Shown here piece by piece: positions 60,892-64,000 of a stretch of 64,000 nt of DNA. Source of the stretch: Streptomyces sp. Tue 6430 (GTDB lineage Bacteria > Actinomycetota > Actinomycetes > Streptomycetales > Streptomycetaceae). The number at the start of each line of letters is the position of its first letter. Within the stretch, counting starts at the first letter, position 1. The notes beneath the pieces are model-generated. The model was not told the origin of the DNA, searched no databases, and saw only the letters and a program-made list of their open reading frames with translations. The translations under genes were made by a program, and so were the position numbers. The stretch covers positions 124,001 to 188,000 of the forward strand of contig JAKGSH010000003.1 of the NCBI GenBank assembly GCA_021568835.1. Direction: 5' to 3'.

Positions 60892-62307
60892 ATGACCGTC
60901 GCCGTCAGCCGCCGCGAACACGATCTGCTCGGGGACCGGGACGTCCCCGTCGACGCGTACTGGGGCATCCACACCCTGCGCGCCACCGAGAACTTCCCCA
61001 TCACCGGCACCGCGATCTCCGCCCACCCGCACCTGATCGACGCCCTCGCCGCCGTCAAGGAGGCCGCCGCCCTCGCCAACGAGGAACTGGGCCTGCTGGC
61101 ACCGGAGAAGGCCGCCGCGATCGTCGCCGCCTGCCGCGAGATCCGCGCCGGCGAGCTGCACGACCAGTTCGTGGTGGACGTCGTGCAGGGCGGCGCGGGC
61201 ACCTCGACCAACATGAACGCCAACGAGGTCGTCGCCAACCGGGCCCTGGAACTGCTGGGCCACGCGAAGGGCGAGTACCGGCACCTGCACCCCAACGAGG
61301 ACGTCAACCTCGGGCAGTCGACCAACGACGTCTACCCGACCGCCGTCAAGGTCGCGACCGTCTTCGCGGTGCGCGGGCTGCTCAAGGCCATGGCCGTCCT
61401 CCAGGACGCCTTCGCCCGCAAGGCCGTCGAGTTCCGCGACGTCCTGAAGATGGGCCGCACCCAGCTCCAGGACGCCGTCCCGATGACCCTCGGGCAGGAG
61501 TTCTCCACCTTCGCCGTCATGCTCGACGAGGACCGCGGCCGCCTCGCCGAGGCCGCCGAGCTGATCCACGAGATCAACCTCGGCGCCACCGCCATCGGCA
61601 CCGGGCTCAACGCGCCGGCCGGCTACGCCGAGTCGGCCCGCCGCCACCTCGCCGGGATCACCGGCCTGCCGCTCGTCACCGCCGCCAACCTCGTCGAGGC
61701 GACCCAGGACTGCGGCGCGTTCGTCCAGGTGTCCGGCGTGCTCAAGCGGATCGCGGTCAAGCTCTCCAAGAGCTGCAACGACCTGCGCCTGCTGTCCTCC
61801 GGGCCGCGCGCCGGGCTCGGCGAGATCAACCTGCCGCCCGTGCAGGCCGGTTCGTCCATCATGCCCGGCAAGGTCAACCCGGTGATCCCGGAGGTCGTCA
61901 ACCAGGTCGCCTTCGAGGTGATCGGCAACGACGTCACCATCACCATGGCCGCCGAGGCCGGACAGCTCCAGCTCAACGCCTTCGAGCCGATCATCCTGCA
62001 CTCCCTGTCCGAGTCGGTCACCCACCTGCGCACGGCCTGCCTGACCCTGGCCGAGCGCTGCGTGTCCGGCATCACCGCCAACACCGAGGTGCTGCGCGCG
62101 AGCGTCGAGAACTCCATCGGCCTGGTCACCGCCCTCAACCCGCACATCGGGTACACGGCGGCCACCGACATCGCCAAGGAGGCCCTCGTCACCGGCCGCG
62201 GCGTCGCCGAACTCGTCCTGGAGAAGGGCCTGCTCCCCGCCGAGCGGCTCGCCGCCCTGCTGCGCCCGGAGACACTCGCCGGCAGCGGCACGACGAAGGC
62301 GCTCTGA
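60892..62307 (+). CDS. aspA: Aspartate ammonia-lyase (aspartase)
   Basis: 471 residues, intact frame. Fumarase/aspartase superfamily motifs: GGAGTSTNMNANEVVANRAL, VNLGQSTNDVYPTAVK, MGRTQLQDAVPMTLGQEFS and the mobile catalytic loop AGSSIMPGKVNPVIPEVVNQ. The N-terminus YWGIHTLRATENFPITG is the aspartase (not fumarase) form. It converts aspartate to fumarate and ammonia. With the upstream asparaginase and FadR-type regulator it makes an asparagine-degradation module. ATG 60892 has GGAAAGAGG upstream; 237 bases separate it from the asparaginase gene, so it may have its own promoter. Confidence 0.95.
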   Translation: MTVAVSRREHDLLGDRDVPVDAYWGIHTLRATENFPITGTAISAHPHLIDALAAVKEAAALANEELGLLAPEKAAAIVAACREIRAGELHDQFVVDVVQGGAGTSTNMNANEVVANRALELLGHAKGEYRHLHPNEDVNLGQSTNDVYPTAVKVATVFAVRGLLKAMAVLQDAFARKAVEFRDVLKMGRTQLQDAVPMTLGQEFSTFAVMLDEDRGRLAEAAELIHEINLGATAIGTGLNAPAGYAESARRHLAGITGLPLVTAANLVEATQDCGAFVQVSGVLKRIAVKLSKSCNDLRLLSSGPRAGLGEINLPPVQAGSSIMPGKVNPVIPEVVNQVAFEVIGNDVTITMAAEAGQLQLNAFEPIILHSLSESVTHLRTACLTLAERCVSGITANTEVLRASVENSIGLVTALNPHIGYTAATDIAKEALVTGRGVAELVLEKGLLPAERLAALLRPETLAGSGTTKAL

Positions 62308-62317
62308 GGAACGGCAT

Positions 62318-62365
62318 CCCGCGTGCGGCCGGGGCCGGGCGCTCCGCACCCGGCCGACACGCGGG
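62318..62365 (+). terminator. Hairpin terminator after aspA
   Basis: CCCGCGTGCGGCCGGG (62318-62333) pairs with CCCGGCCGACACGCGGG (62349-62365) with one bulge, a stem of about 15 bp, 11 bases after the stop. Confidence 0.75.
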
Positions 62366-62633
62366 CTGTCGTCACACCCACGGATGAAGCCCGGCGCGGC
62401 GCGGCGCGACCCCCTCGGCGCCGTGCCCCGGCGTGAACGCCCGGCGTGGCTTCCCGGACGCTACCGGCCGATCGGCTCAGCCTCTCTCGCCGTTCTCCGA
62501 TTAGTGCTAATAACGCTCATATGCTGAATTCGCGGTCTTTCAAAAAAGCCCGCCTCCTGCCCTGCTGAACGTCTGTCACCCCACCACGCGCCGGGCGGAG
62601 CGATGGAATCCCTCGGTGAACCCAGGAGAATGC
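62366..62633 (+). promoter_or_regulatory. Leader region of the epimerase operon with an AT-rich island
   Basis: An AT-rich patch at 62500-62535 (TTAGTGCTAATAACGCTCAT then ATGCTGAATT) stands out in the GC-rich background and probably contains the promoter; TATGCT (62520-62525) is a possible -10, but I see no good -35. It includes CGCTCATATGCT, shared with the GAPDH promoter region. CAGGAGAATGC is the ribosome binding site before 62634. Confidence 0.45.
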
Positions 62634-63661
62634 ATGCGTGTGGCCGTGACAGGTGGCGGCGGTTTCCTCGGGTCGCATCTGTGCGAAGCGCTTCTGCGAC
62701 GCGGCGACGAGATCGTCTGCCTCGACGACTTCTCGACCGGTGACCCCGCCAACATCGCCCCCTTCCTCGGAAACCCCGCCTTCGAACTCGTCCGCGGCGA
62801 CGTCAGCCGGTCGGTCGACGTACCGGGCGCCGTCGACGCGGTGGCCCATCTGGCCAGCCCCGCCTCGCCCCCCGACTACCTCGCCCGTCCGCTGGAGACG
62901 CTCGCCGTGGGCAGCCGCGGAACGGAGAACGCCCTGCTCCTGGCGGCGCGCCACGACGCCCGCTTCGTCCTCGCCTCCACGAGCGAGGTGTACGGCGACC
63001 CGAGGTGCACCCCCAGGACGAGACGTACTGGGGGAACGTGAATCCCGTCGGGCCCCGCAGCGTCTACGACGAGGCGAAGAGGTTCTCGGAGGCGCTGACC
63101 CAGGCCTACCGGACGAACCGCGGAACCAACACGGGAATCGTGCGGATCTTCAACACGTACGGTCCGCGCATGCGTCCGCACGACGGACGCGTCGTTTCCA
63201 GTTTCGTCGTCCAAGCGCTCGCCGGAGAGCCGTTGACCGTCTACGGGGACGGAAAGCAGACCCGGAGTTTCTGCTACGTCGACGATCTGGTGCGCGGAAT
63301 CATCGCCATGCTCGACCACGACGAACCCGGTCCGGTGAATCTGGGGAATCCCGTCGAACTGACGGTCCTGCAACTCGCGGAGACCGTCCTGCGCCTGACG
63401 GGGTCCCAGGCCGACGTCCAGTTCCATCCGCTGCCCGTGGACGATCCCTCCCGCCGCCGGCCGGTCATCGCCCGGGCGGCACAGCGGCTGGGCTGGATCC
63501 CGGAGATCGGCATCGAGGACGGTCTGCGCCGGACGGTGCGGTGGTTCGCCTCCCGGCCCGACGACATCGCCGCCGCGCTCTGGGCGATCCGCGGCGGGCA
63601 GCAGGACGGCGTCGTCCCCGAGCGGTCGTGCCCGGTCGGCGCGACCGGCACGGCGTCGTGA
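62634..63661 (+). CDS. NAD-dependent epimerase/dehydratase, UDP-glucuronate decarboxylase-like (frame displaced near 63001)
   Basis: 342 residues after restoring one C near 63001 ([20 protein letters not shown]). Extended short-chain dehydrogenase: NAD loop [19 protein letters not shown], active-site [11 protein letters not shown] and Tyr-x-x-x-Lys in [13 protein letters not shown], and substrate region [20 protein letters not shown]. Closest in pattern to UDP-glucuronate decarboxylases/UDP-glucose epimerases acting on nucleotide sugars. ATG 62634 is preferred over GTG 62616 because of CAGGAGA. Its stop overlaps the following glycosyltransferase GTG, implying a polysaccharide or glycan operon. 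Confidence 0.88.
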
Positions 63662-64000
63662 CCCAGACCGATCACGGCCGCCCGGCCGCCATCGCCCTGG
63701 ACGGTGCCCGGCACCTGCCGGGCACCGGCGAAGGGTCCCTGCGGAACCGTCTGTACACCCTCTCGGCCGGGAACGTCGTCGACACGCCGGCCGACGGGCC
63801 CGTCTTCGGCAAGCCGGCCAGACCGCTCGAACCGGCGCCCGGCACCTGGAAGCCCCGGCTGGGGCGCCTCGACCGGATGAAGGTGTCCCTGCTCGCGGTG
63901 TGCTGGTGGACGGCCCTGGTCTGCTTCTGGGAGTGGTGGCTGCGTCCGGAGCACCGGATCGGCTGGGCGGGGTTCGCGGTGAACAGCGCGCTCCTGCTGT
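63658..64000 (+). CDS. Membrane glycosyltransferase, N-terminal fragment (runs off window)
   Basis: The visible 114 residues start at GTG 63658 (GTGA overlap with the epimerase stop). A hydrophilic N-terminus is followed by [35 protein letters not shown] and a second hydrophobic segment at the window edge. The Trp-rich double membrane segment is the usual start of Streptomyces family 2 (cellulose synthase-like) glycosyltransferases, and the coupled nucleotide-sugar gene fits. No catalytic motif is inside the window, so the family is inferred. Confidence 0.5.
   Translation, partial: MTQTDHGRPAAIALDGARHLPGTGEGSLRNRLYTLSAGNVVDTPADGPVFGKPARPLEPAPGTWKPRLGRLDRMKVSLLAVCWWTALVCFWEWWLRPEHRIGWAGFAVNSALLL

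Noticed and set aside
1..64000. tRNA, rRNA and origin sequences
   Set aside because: I looked for cloverleaf-like segments, rRNA signatures and DnaA-box clusters and saw none.

Overview
The window is a very GC-rich actinobacterial chromosome segment. Its gene content and codon use point to Streptomyces: a WXG100/Ecc secretion locus, a PF04672-type S-adenosyl methyltransferase, paired FluC genes, TTG/GTG starts and many 4-base ATGA/GTGA overlaps.

Bases 1-33,200 hold a type VII (ESX-like) secretion locus. A divergent eccC runs off the left edge. Then come eccD, eccB, two small WXG100-type proteins, a 148-residue accessory protein, a WXG-containing coiled-coil protein of about 1,139 residues, a YbaB-like protein, a 36-residue ORF, another WXG protein, and one enormous gene (11,421-32,489). 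Once its broken frames are rejoined that gene encodes about 7,031 residues. The product has a WXG100-like export-type N-terminus, a 3-kb internal tandem duplication, three His/Cys modules resembling caspase-type (clan CD) peptidases, and two OTU-like cysteine protease domains, the first with Ala in place of the catalytic Cys. It also has an OmpA-like segment and long acidic linkers. It reads as a secreted multi-enzyme effector or toxin and is the most interesting object here. A type VII-associated protein gene follows it. MycP and EccE are not in the window.

Bases 33,500-47,700 are mixed chromosomal genes: an S66 LD-carboxypeptidase, a YnfA-type membrane protein, a GCS2-type glutamate-cysteine ligase, a methyltransferase, a secreted M19-dipeptidase-like protein with an F5/8C domain, an N-terminally extended GAPDH, MerR and MarR regulators, an SseB-like protein and a membrane-anchored alpha/beta hydrolase. 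Two 3'-end gene remnants (gnd and an MFS exporter) flank the GAPDH gene.

Bases 48,300-56,400 are a galactan/galactoside utilisation locus: LacI regulator, ABC importer, GH42 beta-galactosidase and secreted GH53 endo-galactanase. The promoters diverge and overlap, and a LacI-type operator sits at the expected start of the importer transcript. Bases 56,500-58,700 carry two FluC fluoride channels around a DUF190 gene, then uppP. Bases 58,700-62,300 carry a FadR-type regulator, an asparaginase and aspartate ammonia-lyase, which together convert asparagine to fumarate and ammonia. The right end starts a nucleotide-sugar epimerase/decarboxylase plus membrane glycosyltransferase operon.

Main caveat: I find about 47 places where a reading frame is displaced. 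Every one is in the direction of one missing base, and where the exact spot can be placed it is usually a G or C run one base too short. This pattern spans unrelated genes and gives family-typical lengths when corrected, so it looks like sequencing error. Broken genes are therefore annotated as single genes from start to true stop.
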